Made by a program: the position numbers and the translations under genes. Below are positions 33,614 to 45,324 of a DNA stretch of 64,000 nucleotides, one piece after another. The stretch lies in NCBI GenBank assembly GCA_032871835.1, contig CM065299.1, positions 77,836,204-77,900,203 of the forward strand, in the 5' to 3' direction. Below the pieces are notes generated by a model. The model worked only from the letters and a program-made list of their open reading frames with translations, did no database searches and was not told the origin of the DNA. Position 1 is the first letter of the stretch, and each line of letters opens with the position of its first letter. This DNA comes from Dipteronia dyeriana. Lineage: Eukaryota > Streptophyta > Magnoliopsida > Sapindales > Sapindaceae.

Positions 33614-33965
33614 GAATCTGAAGAAGACGAGAAATTAGGGTTTTCTGCAGAGAATCTATATAAAGTTGTGAAGGAAAAGTAAAGAGTTTTCAGACTATAT
33701 ATAGGAGCAGATGACGTCATAAGAACACATACAAGTCACCAGACGTGAGTGAGAGTAGGTGCACACGGAACTAAAAACATGCGCCGTTTGAAATTCGATA
33801 GGTGGTTGGATGATTGCATCATTCGAAACGAGCGTGATTGACGTTAGTGTTCATCTGTGAAGCATTAAATGCGCATTAATGAACACCACGACAAGAAAAA
33901 AAATAATTAAACACACTTCGCCGAGTGGATTCCATTTGGAACGAGATACTCGGTCTTGTATGTGT

Positions 33966-33972
33966 AAAGGGG
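33966..33972 (+). promoter_or_regulatory. TatA polypurine tract
   Basis: AAAGGGG directly precedes the TG of the 3' LTR; it is short but correctly placed. Confidence 0.6.
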
Positions 33973-34761
33973 TGTTATTGGAAAATCCTAGACTACGTGA
34001 CACGTTAGCAAAAGACAAGGGTTGGGGTGCCATGTCACTGGAAGACGATCAGATTGAGTCAACCCAAGTAGGTCAGAGAAGACCTGACCAGTCTCCCCGA
34101 CCAAGATAGCACAAACGATCGGGTTAGAAGATCCGGTCGGGTTGTCAAGATGGTCGTGGCCAAGGTCAAGATCGGGTAAAATCGCTGATCGGGGGAAATG
34201 AGAATGGTCGGGAGAAATAGGCGATCGAACGCGTGACACGTGGATAGCACCCAGATTCTATGGAATCACGACCCAATTACGCAGAAAGAGAATCCTATTG
34301 AAATAAGATGTCTAGAAGCAAACTGTGATAAGAGAGTAAATTTTCTTGTATATATCAAAGTCTAAATCGGGCAAGAAATTCAATACCATAGAAAGACAAC
34401 CGGCACAAAACATGGAAGAAAAACAATACGACTCCAAGATGTTAGAATTTCATTAAATAATAAAAACTTTACTTATACATCAAGAATTAGGATTCTATGC
34501 ATGTATAAATAGACCTTAATAATACCCATAAAGGGATGAACGTAAATTGGCTTGCAAGAGAGTAAGATAGATCGAGTGTGTAATCGCCTTTAACATAGTG
34601 ATTTTTTCTTACCGTTATCGGCAACCGTGGACGTTCTCCACATTGGGGTTTTACCATGTAAAATTCCGTCTTATTTATTTTACGTTCACTTTGATCTGCA
34701 ATCAGTTTTTGTTATGCACTAATTGTGTGACCAGAGGTTAATCCAGAAATTACTGTGAACA
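33973..34761 (+). repeat. TatA 3' LTR
   Basis: It starts TGTTATTGGAAAATCCTAGAC and ends TACTGTGAACA, 789 bp. TATAAATA is at 34504-34511. It contains the 60-bp segment missing from the 5' LTR, with GACACGTTAGCAAAAGAC. The rest aligns with 11893-12621 throughout. Confidence 0.9.
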
Positions 34762-35658
34762 GCAACAATAATATCCTAACCAACAATAGACCAAGCCTTT
34801 TAAAGAACTCAACAGGAAAACCATCAGGACCAGGGGCTTTCACATTTTTCATAGCAAACACAGTAGCCATAATTACTGCCTTAGTAACCTCAGCCACTAG
34901 CAAAGCACACTGAACATTAGTAATATGCTTTGTGATAAGTTGAGAGACTTGGTTAGCTTTATCTTCATTGAGAACAAGAGACTCGGAATCCAAAAGCTTC
35001 TTATAAAAATCAACCACAACTTGCTTAATTTGATTCTCCTTAACTACTTTACCTCCTTTATCATCCCACAAGTGAGTGATTAAATTCTTAGAAGCTCAAA
35101 TTTTAACTAGCTTGAAAAAATAAGAGTTTTGAGCCCTCAAATTCAACCATTTAACTCGAGACTTTTGTTTGTAATAAGCTTCCTCGGCCATGCTAATCGA
35201 AAGAACTTCATGAAGACATGCTTTCTCTTTTTTGACACAATCAGCCTGCTCACCATACATTAAAATCTCTCTCTGAGCTTGCTCCAATCTTTCTTTAGCT
35301 TGAGCAACCTTTTGATGGATAGCCACATAACAAACCGAAGTCTTATCCTTCAAAATGCATTTAACAGCCTTCAACCGAGCATATAATCTGAACATAGGAA
35401 CTCCCTCAACATATAACCTCCATCCCTCTTCCACCCAATTCAAAAATTCTGCTTTCTCAGCCCAAAAACAAAAAAATTTATAAGGGCGAGGACCAAAACT
35501 CTTTAACTTACCCACAGTAACCACAGAAGGGGAACGATCTGAAATTCCTGCCTCAAGAAAATCAACTTGAGTATTGCCATACGTCCCCGTCCAAGCTGTA
35601 TTTGCAAGCACCCTATCCAATTTCCTGGCCACAAAACATGTACCCTCTTGTTTATTTG
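34762..35658 (-). pseudogene. LINE-1 ORF2, 5' portion: end of endonuclease and start of RT
   Basis: The minus strand from 35658 reads SNKQEGTCFVARKLDRVLAN and FLEAGISDRSPSVVTVG (35520-35655), the C-terminal end of an apurinic-type endonuclease with the SDHSP-like catalytic block (here SDRSP, His to Arg). A long linker, VKWLNLRAQNSYFFKLV (35100-35160), then VKAPGPDGFPVEFFK near 34800-34850, the first RT block, follow. The text breaks at 34762 at the TatA LTR and continues at 11892. The 5' end of the copy is truncated inside the endonuclease, as is usual for LINEs. CAAAAGCTG here and CAAAAGTTG past the tail (minus strand) may be its target repeat. Confidence 0.85.
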
Positions 35659-36578
35659 ACAGCTTTTGTTGCATTCAATCTATTGTTTTGCACCTTCACT
35701 TCTGGTTTTGTATACAACTTACCACTTGCTTCTTCTCAAGCAACAACTGTAAAGCCTTCTGTTTTAGTTTCCACTTATTATTATTACCAAATTGACTCTT
35801 AAACCTTGTTTGTCCAATGCAATTTCAAAACTATAAATGGGCGTAGATCAAGGAAATACCTCACATTTTGTAGTTTCATATTGCATCCAATAAATCTCTA
35901 TATATATGTTTCCCATTCCCACATGGACTGGAAGGGTAAATTATTGGGCTTGTGACTTGTTCCAGCCCATGTGAGTGACTGATCAACTTTTACTATAATA
36001 TAAAGAGTCACATGACTCCAAAACATATTACGGGTTGAAAAGTATGTTGTGGTTGCAACTTGTGAAATTCTTTTTAAGAGAAAAAGTGTGAATGACAGCA
36101 CGAGAAAAACAGTGCATGCTTGTGGCAACAAGGGGGAAAAAGTAATGTCGTTTCTCTGCGATTTCACCTCTAATTTGATTATTTAAAATTGTTCTTAGAT
36201 AATCGTAATAGATTGTATTGTCAATCCGTAGATGTTGAGCTAAAACCAAACCCCACATAAATCCTCATGTCTTTTTATATTGTTGTGCAGGTTTATTTGT
36301 TTACTTGGTTGTGGTTTATTATATTGTTAAGTAATTTGACATTCTATAATTCATGGATATCGTAATGAATATTAACAGGGTTAAGCCTTGGTGAGAAGGC
36401 AAAAGTTGATTTGTTGCTTTACACATTTCACAGTAGTATTTTCAATAGACTTAATACAATGGCGAACTTTGTTTGATTATTCTAGGTCCTGTCAAAACAT
36501 AGTTTCATTCTCAATTTCTCTTAAGACTCATGGAATGCCCTAAAATAATATAATAATTGATCCATTTTTTCTTGATCA
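35659..36578. other. Spacer with one possible coding exon; otherwise no gene
   Basis: AT-rich DNA with intron-like composition. At 36379 a possible plus-strand exon after an acceptor (ATTAACAG) reads LSLGEKAKVDLLLYTFH up to about 36432, in line with the exon at 36580, but no donor in matching phase is obvious. The remainder shows nothing recognisable. Confidence 0.4.
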
Positions 36579-36579
36579 G

Positions 36580-36726
36580 CTTACAAAGTTGGACCAATTA
36601 AGTCTGGCATCAGCCATGGGACCTGCTTCTGTGGAGCTTCTGGCTGCTGGACTTGAAGGATATGTTAATCAAGCAAAACGAGTTGAGGATTTATTTGCAA
36701 AGATCTGGCCACCCCCTAATGTGTGA
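36580..36726 (+). CDS. Possible 3'-terminal exon of a host gene (partial)
   Basis: A T-rich tract and acceptor (TTTTTTCTTGATCAG, ending 36579) are followed by 48 codons and a TGA at 36724-36726. The peptide includes LDQLSLASAMGPASVELLAAG and RVEDLFAKIWPPPNV. The composition, balanced and GC-richer than its surroundings and free of transposon motifs, looks like a genuine terminal exon, and the following 300 bp resemble a 3' untranslated region. I do not recognise the family. The upstream exons are not obvious in this window; they may be lost or lie in the spacer to the left. It could also be a captured or pseudogenised fragment. Confidence 0.45.
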   Translation, partial: LTKLDQLSLASAMGPASVELLAAGLEGYVNQAKRVEDLFAKIWPPPNV

Positions 36727-37124
36727 AGTGGAATAAGGAGATGGTGCCTCCAGTGCGGAATAAGGAGACACAAACAGCAAGTTTCCAGGGTGCTTCTTAC
36801 TTTCTTTCCTTCTTTATTTTTGTCTGTTTGTTAGTGTTTGGGTTGATGTTGTCTTGTGATAGGATTCTAGTTGTGTATATGCTCTACTTCTATTGGAGTG
36901 TGGATCTGCTGTTTCTGGTCCCCTCTCCATGACAATTGAGATGACTCCAATAATTCTGTTGCCTATTCAACATTGCTTTGTGGAATGAAGTCATGGCCAC
37001 ATTGTTTTATTTATTTATTTTTTGGAAATGGAAAACAAGATTGATGATCTAACTTTCAAGGCGTATATACTAGACATGTCGGCGGTTCGTTTCAAACCGG
37101 TGAACCGAATCAGAACCGAACCGT

Positions 37125-37156
<32 letters not shown>

Positions 37157-37835
37157 CTGTTGGGAAAGGTTTGGAACCGAAACCAGTACTGTAGCGGTTC
37201 CGGTTTCGGTTCCAGATTTGTTGGAACCTTCCGGTTCGAACTGGTGGTTCCGGTCCAGTTCGAACCTGACGGTTCCAACAAATCTGTTTTTTTTTTGTTC
37301 ATTGTTGCAGAGCAATGTCAGCCGACCGTTGGGCTCAACGGACTGCTGACGTCAACAGATCGTTGGGCTGCAGTCCAACGTTCATTTTTTTTTTCTTTCT
37401 ATAAATATCCTCTCCTACCCTTCATTTCTTCCCACTCCAATTTCCTCACAATTCTCTCTAATTCTCATCTTCTCTCTCAATTCTCAAGTCTCAATTCTCG
37501 AACTTTCTAAGCTTTCAATTCTCTCTTAATTACTAAGTTCACAATTTATTTAATTTGCAAGTACTAAGTTTTCAATTTTATTTATTTACAATTTATTTTA
37601 TTTGCTATTAAACAAATACTTTGTTTTATTTACAATTAAGTTTTCAATTTATTTTATTTACATTATTTACAATTTAATTGGCAATTACTATTAACTATTT
37701 TATTTTATTTGTAATAACTAAACTAACTATTAAGTATCCAAATTACAATTTTCTACTAAATTTATTTCCAACAATTTATTTTCCTTAATTTTTTAATATT
37801 TTTTGTTTAAGGAATTTTACATTTCAATTTTTAAA

Positions 37836-40035
37836 ATGGGAAGTGGAAGTGGAAGTGGAAGTCGTGATGAACCTAGGTGTTCAATTTCGATGAAAGGTAA
37901 TGGTCGTATGGCTTATAATCTCGGCTCCGATGATAGGGTCTATCACGAGTATCTACAATACCAAGTCTATGCTGAAGACTTAGGCCTAAACCCTCATCAA
38001 TCTCAACCTCCTTTAATAATTTCTGAATCCGATCCCGATCGACCTAATTCTATCCCCAATTTCACAAGTCAATAAGAAAATATGCCTGAAGAACAGCCTA
38101 TAAATTTTGAATTTCATCCAGCTTCGCAAGAGAATGTCTTGAAGAAGGTCAAATATGATATCTTCGTATATCATATAAAGAAGGTTTCGCTAAACAATGG
38201 AACCATTAAAGTGGTTTGCAATTACTGTAAATTTTTTTAAGTGGAACAAATTTGGAGGATATGGTACATATCGAAAGCACATAACGAACAATCATCCAAA
38301 AACAGATGTCCTATCGAGTTCACAATCCCAAATGTCTATGTACGCTACCTATAACCACCAATTATTTAAATACCAAATGTCTATGTACGCTACCTATAAC
38401 CACCAATTATTTAAATATAGTGATGAAAACAATAAAGAAGAATCAACTAGAATGGTTGTAACAAAACACTTGCCATTTAGTTTTGGTGAAAATGTTTGTT
38501 TTATTAACTATTGTAGACGAGCATTAAATCACACTGCATGTCATGTTCCAAGAGTCACGTTCACAGAAACACTTGAAAAAATTTATGATAGAGAAAAAAG
38601 AAAGTTGGAAAAATATTTTGAAAAATATAATGGTTGTGTTTCCGTATGTGTCGACATATAGAGTGACAATTGGAGAATGCATTCACATTTGAGTGTCACT
38701 TGCCATTATATGGATAATGCATAGACTCAAAAAAAGGATTCTTGCATTTAGTGTTTTTGATGAGAAATACATTGTTGCTAATATTTTTAGACATCTTAGA
38801 ATTATTTTTACAGAGTATAATATTAAAAACAAAATTTTCGCAATTGGTTTTGATAATGCTTCTAACAATACTGCTGTTGTACCTGCTTTAATTGAGTTAT
38901 GCAAACTTTATCTTGGTGGTAAATTTTTTCATCAACGATGTGCATGTCATGTGTTAAATTTATGTGTTTAAAAAGGATTAGAAACTCTTCAACAGTTTTT
39001 TCAACCTATTAAACATGCTCTTTATTATTTATGGAGAAATCCTTCTGCAATGAAAGCATGAGCAACATATTGTAAACAAAATAGTAGACGTATAGTTAGA
39101 TTTTTCCGTGATGTTCTAACACGTTGGAATTCTACATATAAATTACTTGCTAAAAGTTATGATTAAAAAGATTTATTAGTTACTTTTATTTAATATAATG
39201 TTAGTCACATTAATCTTTATCAAAGTTATTGGGATTTTTGTAACAATGTTTGTTGTTTGTTAAAAGTCTTTAATACTGCTACTAACAATTTATCTGGTGT
39301 TTATTATCCTACAACTAATTTATTTATAATTAAAATTCTTAATATTGTCAGTGTCTTAGCTCAATGTGAAACCGACCCACAATTGCTGAAGTCCGTTACT
39401 GCTATGAAGGCTAAATGGTTAGAATATTATAAGGACTTTCCAAATATTTATTTGATTGCCATGTGTTTTGATCCATGTGTTTTGATTATCTATCTGTTTA
39501 TTATGAATAAAGTTTAAAAATAGAATATGATGTTGATAAGTGTTGTGATAGAGTTAAGGCATTACTGTATGAGTTATATGATGAATATCTTAGAGTTTAT
39601 GGTCCATCATTGAACATAGATGTTCCACAAACTCAAAGTGTATCTCAGTCCTCATCATCCTCTGGATTTATGAATTTAGGGTATAATCTGTTATCCAAAA
39701 AAACCAAAAAGTTACGAAGTTCTTATTCATCAAGCTCCAACACGTATTTCGAGTTTGATTCTTATCTAGGTACCTCTTTTGAGTTTATAGAAGACGCTGA
39801 AGTTAAAAAATTTGATATATTACACCGGTGGAATGAGTATGAAAAATACTTTTCAATCTTGGCTATGATAGCCAAACAAATCTTTTAAACCCCAGTTTCT
39901 ACAGTAGCGGTTAAACAACAATTCAGCGCCGGTGGAAATATTTTGGACTCTAGATGTTCGCTTTTAAGTTCAAAATCAATTCAGATACAAGCTTGTGTAG
40001 ATGATTGGACGAAAGCAGAATATAGACAACAATAA
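37836..40035 (+). pseudogene. hAT-4 transposase (BED finger to hAT dimerisation domain), broken
   Basis: The ATG at 37836 opens a Gly-Ser repeat and acidic N-terminus. The BED zinc finger is split by a frameshift: Cys-Asn-Tyr-Cys near 38216-38228 in one frame, HITNNHPK near 38280-38300 in another. The central RNase H-like region shows FHQRCACHVLNLCV near 38928-38970 and LTRWNSTYKLLAKSYD near 39118-39165. The end, WNEYEKYFSILAMIAKQI and PVSTVAVKQQFSAGGNILDSRCSLLSSKSIQ (39830-39990), is the hAT C-terminal dimerisation domain. Several stops are scattered from 38076 onward. A 45-bp in-frame duplication lies at 38329-38418. Confidence 0.9.
38329..38418. repeat. 45-bp exact tandem duplication in the hAT-4 transposase
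   Basis: The units 38329-38373 and 38374-38418 are identical by eye and encode two copies of a 15-residue stretch (QMSMYATYNHQLFKY). It keeps the frame. Identity indicates a recent slippage event in an already broken gene. Confidence 0.92.
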
Positions 40036-40517
40036 TTCGATTAGGAGGAACCTTAAGATTTCTTCAAAGATGACCAACCTGACTGCCGGAAGTGGAACGG
40101 ATGATCAGAACAACGTTTAGTCATTGTCTCCAAGTTATCACCCAACTGGCCAAGTCATCACCCAACTGGCCAACTTGCAATAAAAGGTAAAAGAACTACG
40201 TGATCTTTGATTCCTCTAAAGCCCCATAAGAGGATATGTAGGCAACTTAATCATGATAAAAATTAAGTGTAAGATCAAATTTTTATTTATTTAGTTTTAT
40301 TTTTATTTTTTAATTTGTTATTTATTTTAGTTCAAAAAATATTTATACGACCCAATAACATGCATTTACAAATAAATTTACCTTTAGTCTTTAGAGATAT
40401 ATAATATTTTGTAGGAAAAAAAAAACCGGAACCAGACAAAATCGGTTCCTGTTCCGGTTCTCCCAAAACCGGAACTATCGATTCTGAACCGGAACCGACG
40501 ACATCTCTAGTATATAC

Positions 40518-41529
40518 TGACTTGCTGTTAAGATTTTATGAACTTCATACCTTATTTTTTTTGTCGGTTACTCCAATAAATATTTGCCTATTGTTCTTTT
40601 TGTACTCTTTTTGTTTTGTTTTTTCGTGACTTTTCATAATCTAATAACATATAAACAAAATAAAAAATACATAGTTGAGATTTGATCATTTTTTTTCTCT
40701 CATGCAACTTGGTGTTTTAATTACATTTGAAAAAGAGTAATACTAGATATTCCGTTTTTTTTTTCAAATGATATGACACGTGAGCTATCAGTATCTTATA
40801 ATTCATGAGATTATGTGTTGACTGATGTGATGTTGACATCTCATGTGCCACATCATTTGAGACAGAATATGAGAAAAAAATTTGTGACGTTTAACGTTAC
40901 TCTTTGAAAAAAGCCAAGGAAAAATAAAAACCAAGGAAACGAACTTGATCTGTTCTTTTTACATTAATTTGCCAATGATTTCAGTCCTTTTCTTGGAGTT
41001 GTATGCTTTTCAAAAAATTTAAATATGCACTTGATCTCAAATCCTAAAATTAAAATAAAAAACAATGACATTAAAAAAAAAAGAGTGAATTGCAGTGACT
41101 TATCCTTAGTTTTGGAGCTTAGATGTAACTGTATGCATATGTACTATTTAGCTACTAGCTAGGTCCTTCCGCGTGTAAAAGAAAATAAACAATTAAAGAT
41201 TGTAATTTCTTTCCAAATAAAATTATAAACCTAAAAAATTGTTAAAATAATTAAAATTAAAAATGATAAGATAAATTAAAATAAACAAAATAATATAATA
41301 TAAGTTCAAATCATTATTTATAAAATTAGTAAGAATCTTGATATTGTTATTTATAAAATAAATTAGTAAATTCATTTTTATAAATATATCGATCTTTAAA
41401 CTTTAAAAATAAATTATTATTATAAATATCTATCATAGTCCTATTAAAATGAATATATTTATTTTAATACATTTTATTTATAAATCCTTTAAAATTATCG
41501 ACACATACAACAAAATCAAAGGTAATTTC
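40518..41529. other. AT-rich spacer; no gene
   Basis: No coding pattern, LTR or TIR could be supported. The stretch 41210-41500 is almost only A and T with short motifs. Confidence 0.6.
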
Positions 41530-42602
41530 TCTATTAAAAGTGGTTATAAGGTGGGTAAAATGCTGCAGAGCTAAGACTCCCCTTCGAGTTCCAATGGTAA
41601 GGGCTAGTGGAAAGATTTATGGAGGCTGAAAATTCCTCAAAAAAGTAAAAGGTTTTATATGGAGAGCTCGCCATCAATGGATTCCCACAATGGTTAACCT
41701 GACTGGTAGAGGAATTCTTGTGAGTAATCAATGCCCTATGTGTTGTATGAGGCCTGAAAGTACGGTTCATGTGCTGCGGGGTTGTAGTGGGGTGAAACAG
41801 ACAAGATCTAATTGCTATTTCTGGAAAGGATCTAGTTGGAGAGAGGACACCGATTTCCATGATTTCTTTCTCTTCTTTATTCGTATCTTGAAAACTGTGG
41901 CGTTGGAACTGTTATGTGTGTTATTGTGGCGTGTTTGGTTCTAGAGGAATCAGAAGCTTCACTCCCCTTGTGCTTTCAAAACTGAAGATGTGTTCTCTTG
42001 GGCTACTGGTTTCCTTGATGAGTACAGAAGTTCTAACAAGTCTAATTTGAAGAATGCTTCTCCCCAAGTTGATATGGGTGGTAAATGGTGTCTCCCTGGC
42101 CCCTTCTGACGGAGTCTACAAAATCAATACAGATGTGGCCATTAATGAGAGAAATAAGGTGATCGGTGCTGGTGTGATAATTCGAAATTTCAGAGGCCAG
42201 GTCTTTGCTTCATTATTCAGAGATTCTTTGCTTGTTGTTCGCCACCAGTGGCAGAGGCTACGACAATTCTAAGGGTGCTTCGCGATCGACTCAGGTTTAC
42301 TCCCTGCAGTTTTGGAGAGCCATGCTAAATGGGTGGTGGATTTGATCAATTCTAATGATTCTGCTAATGCTGATATTGGTGTTGTTATTAGTGACATTGT
42401 CTCCATTTGTAGACAATTTAATGTTTCTGATTCTATTATTCCTAGAAGAGCTAATAAAGCAGTCCATTCTCTGTCTAAAAATGCTGTTAACTCTGGTGAT
42501 GATTTTTTTTTTTTTTGGATAGAGTCGTTTCCTCACATTAGCTCTTTAATCTTGGAAGATTGACTTCCTTAGTTTCTTAATGAAATTTTCCTTTAAAAAA
42601 AA
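41530..42602 (+). pseudogene. LINE-2: 5'-truncated LINE, zf-RVT and RNase H
   Basis: The plus strand reads FSIKSGYKVGKML (41527-41565), WKDLWRLKIPQK (41610-41645), then after a frameshift RGILVSNQCPMCCMRPESTVHVL (41705-41775), which is the zf-RVT domain that follows RT in plant LINEs. From 42100 an RNase H-type domain follows: GVYKINTDVAINERNKVIGAGVIIRNFRGQV (42115-42205), ending IPRRANKAVHSLSKNA (42440-42490). The final A9 at 42596-42604 fits a poly(A) tail. Unlike LINE-1 it carries a C-terminal RNase H, so it belongs to another LINE lineage. Stops at 41942 and 42270 break it. Confidence 0.82.
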
Positions 42603-42604
42603 AT

Positions 42605-44621
42605 CATATTATTTTTGAAATATAATCATATTCTAACGATAATCCAATTTACTGTGAAAAAAAAACTCATTTATATCTACTGTTACTTTTTTAAAAAATT
42701 AATTACTCCATCATTTTTTATTTATTTATTGATAGATTTTATCAACATACGTATTAAATGATAGTATTATATAATCATATTAACTTTTTGTTTTAAAAAA
42801 ATTCACACATTATAATATATCTAATTATACAATATAACATAATAATAATATTTATTAAATAATAAAAATAACTAATTTTGCTACGGTCACGACATGTGGT
42901 ATGTAATAAATGATATGTTTTTATTTTTTTCATATAACATATAATAATAAGGGGTTTTTACAATTTGATCCCAATTTAATCGGAAAACATCACCTTTTTA
43001 CCTTTTTAATTCAATTTGTTCATTATATAATTAAAAATCAATTAAAATTGGTCTTTAGTCAAAGTTTTGATCTCATATCAAGGTTCCTTCTTTATTATGC
43101 TCGTTTTTTTTTATTCTGTTTGGATTGTCTTTGGTTGATGCTCTCTAATTTAGTTGGGATCAAACCAATACTAATTCTTGATGTTGTTTCCATGCTTAGC
43201 TTTTGTGTGTGTGTTTTTTTTTCCTGGTTTCTCGATTTAAATCCAGATGTTATCTTTATATTTTTGGATATCGCGCTCTCTTCAAATCTTCCCATATCGT
43301 TATTTTGGTAGACTTTGAAAAACTTGTTCTTCTTTTAAATTTGGTATATAAAATGTGCACATTGTGATTTGGAAACTAGATTTGCAGTGATCAATTGAAT
43401 CAGTACAAATATTACTGTGATGTTGATAATGATTAGCTAAACTTGTCTCGGTTTGCATGGATACCAAAAAATTAAATTATTTAATTTGATAATTTCTTTG
43501 GATGATTAGGTGACAATCGAATTTTGTTCCCAGAAAACCAAAATTAGAAATTTGTTTTCAATTTTTTTTAATCTTTAAAGTCTCAAAAATTATAAGACAC
43601 TCTAATCACTTGAAAATAAAATAAAATAAAATAAAATATGATCAAAAACATTCTCATGCATGTCATTCCACAGTTTTCTAAACTTTGTATAATGTATCGT
43701 AAGCCTATTTATTGTGACTTCAAATATGATTAAAACTGTTTTTTTGAATTATTACATAAATTTAGAGTTTTTTTTAGGATGAAAATGAATTAAACCCGTA
43801 ACTTCATGGTACAAGTATGTGTCAGGATTCAAAGAATTGGATGGGCTGATGAAGACGATTTAAGGATTTAGGGTTTGAATCATTGAAGATCGAAGAAGAT
43901 GAGTTGAATTGTGGAAATGTTGCTGTCTGAATGAAAGAGAAGCTTTTATATTAATTCCCTAGGCTTAAACGCCACCATTTTGGTCTTGGGTTTTGCAAGC
44001 CTCAAGACAAAACGACGAGTCGTTTCCTTGTTGAGTCACTTAAATTGGTCAGTTTTCAATACGACCGTTTGGGTCGTTTAGTATTAGTGAGTCAACTAAC
44101 TGTTCCGTTAGTCCAAGCTGAGTCCTGTTATGTTGTTAGTCATTCTGTTAGTCCAAATGTTAGCTTTGAGGTCATATGCAGTCAACAGTTGTAACAAATT
44201 CTACTGGATTAAATTCGTTTACATTTATGTGACGTGGTTACTAATCAAGAATCATAATTGAAAAATGGAATTAAGTTTATGATTTTCAAATTCTGGTGTT
44301 TATTAAATTTGTGGGGAATTAAGTTTCATGGACTCAACACACATATCAGGAATTGAATGAAAAGAAACTTGATTTCCCTTACCCACCCTGGAAATTAAGT
44401 TCCATTTCCTAATTGAAAATGAGAATTCAAATATTTTTACTAAAATATCCCCACTATTTTTTTAAAAACAAACTATATACATAATTATATATATATATAT
44501 ATATATATGAATTGTGAATTAAAAAAAATTGATAAAAAAACTATACCGCGGTAAAAAATAAATTGTGAAATTTTTATTTATTTATTTATTTATTTATTAG
44601 CTATACTCATACATCTATCTC

Positions 44622-44667
<46 letters not shown>

Positions 44668-45316
44668 ACATATACCTATTTTGTGTATAGAAGGGTGTTT
44701 TTATAATATAAACTTTGTATAAATTTGATTTCATTTATAATTCTAAAAAAGTTAGTAAACAAAATAATGGAATTTGTAACTTAATTCTGATTCTCTTTCA
44801 CTCATTTTCCGGTGGAACTTGATTCATGTAGTTGATCGGATCTACAATTAATTTCGATCATCAAGTTGGGCATTGACAACCTGTAAACAAAAGAAAAGAG
44901 TGGTTGTGAGCCACATGAAGGGGTGTTACTTTAAAGGGGACTCTCTGATGCTCAAGTCAGTATTATGTTCGATGAACGAGACAAGAGATAGAATAGAAAT
45001 AATAAACTATGTTGTTTGATGTTTAGGATCAAGTTATGAGTCGATTTTGTAGGATCGACTCTAGATATCGAAGATATAGGCAGATCGATTCCCTGGGGAT
45101 TTGTTGAGTCGCTACGGATCGAATGAGGGTTGTGTAAGGACCACCATTTTTTTTATTCGATTATTTCATGACAAAACACATTGGGATTTTTTGTAATGGG
45201 TAGCTTAGGTCTTCTAGTGTGACTCATCTTCAACAAGCTTTGAAGGTCCCAAAGTGCTTCAAGAGAGGTAGTTCACTTGACTTAACTCTTGAAGAGATAT
45301 TAGTTGCACACACACA
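42605..45316. other. AT-rich spacer with microsatellites; no gene supported
   Basis: The plus-strand frame 42910-43311 is Phe/Ile/Leu-rich and looks like translated AT-rich DNA. A region of more normal composition (43800-44230) shows no recognisable protein. Microsatellites are at 44488-44508 (TA), 44571-44599 (TTTA) and 44620-44668 (TA followed by TG). I see no TIR pair that I can defend. Confidence 0.55.
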
Positions 45317-45324
45317 CACACACA

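Larger units (their letters stand above)
11893..34761 (+). mobile_element. TatA: 22.9-kb Tat-lineage Ty3/gypsy element with nested insertions
   Basis: Related LTRs bound the element at 11893-12621 and 33973-34761. Between them, on the plus strand, are gag, a protease with a Asp-Asn-Gly centre, RT with YVDD, two RNase H domains and integrase, followed by a long spacer and a long antisense frame. Extra RNase H and extra frames between pol and the 3' LTR are known features of the plant Tat/Ogre clade. It sits in LINE-1. Reading the LINE protein from 34762 to 11892 rejoins it as DIIVA-IRNFLQS, although the target repeat is eroded (ATAAC against GCAAC). Without the nested hAT elements it would be about 12.6 kb. 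All genes are broken. Confidence 0.88.
37071..40509 (+). mobile_element. hAT-4: hAT element with broken transposase
   Basis: The exact 8-bp repeat GTATATAC flanks it (37063-37070 and 40510-40517). The ends TAGACATGTCGGCGGTTC and (reversed) TAGAGATGTCGTCGGTTC match at 16 of 18. Subterminal zones carry AACCG/CGGTTC words in both ends (37098-37150 and 40425-40495). The 3.4-kb length and a transposase-like gene on the plus strand indicate a former autonomous element. Confidence 0.93.

Noticed and set aside
35574..35802. Plus-strand open frames of 66-73 codons
   Set aside because: They are antisense shadows of the LINE-1 endonuclease end and adjoining sequence.
42910..43311. 133-codon plus-strand open frame
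   Set aside because: Phe/Ile/Leu-rich translation of AT-rich spacer with no motif, splice or codon signal.
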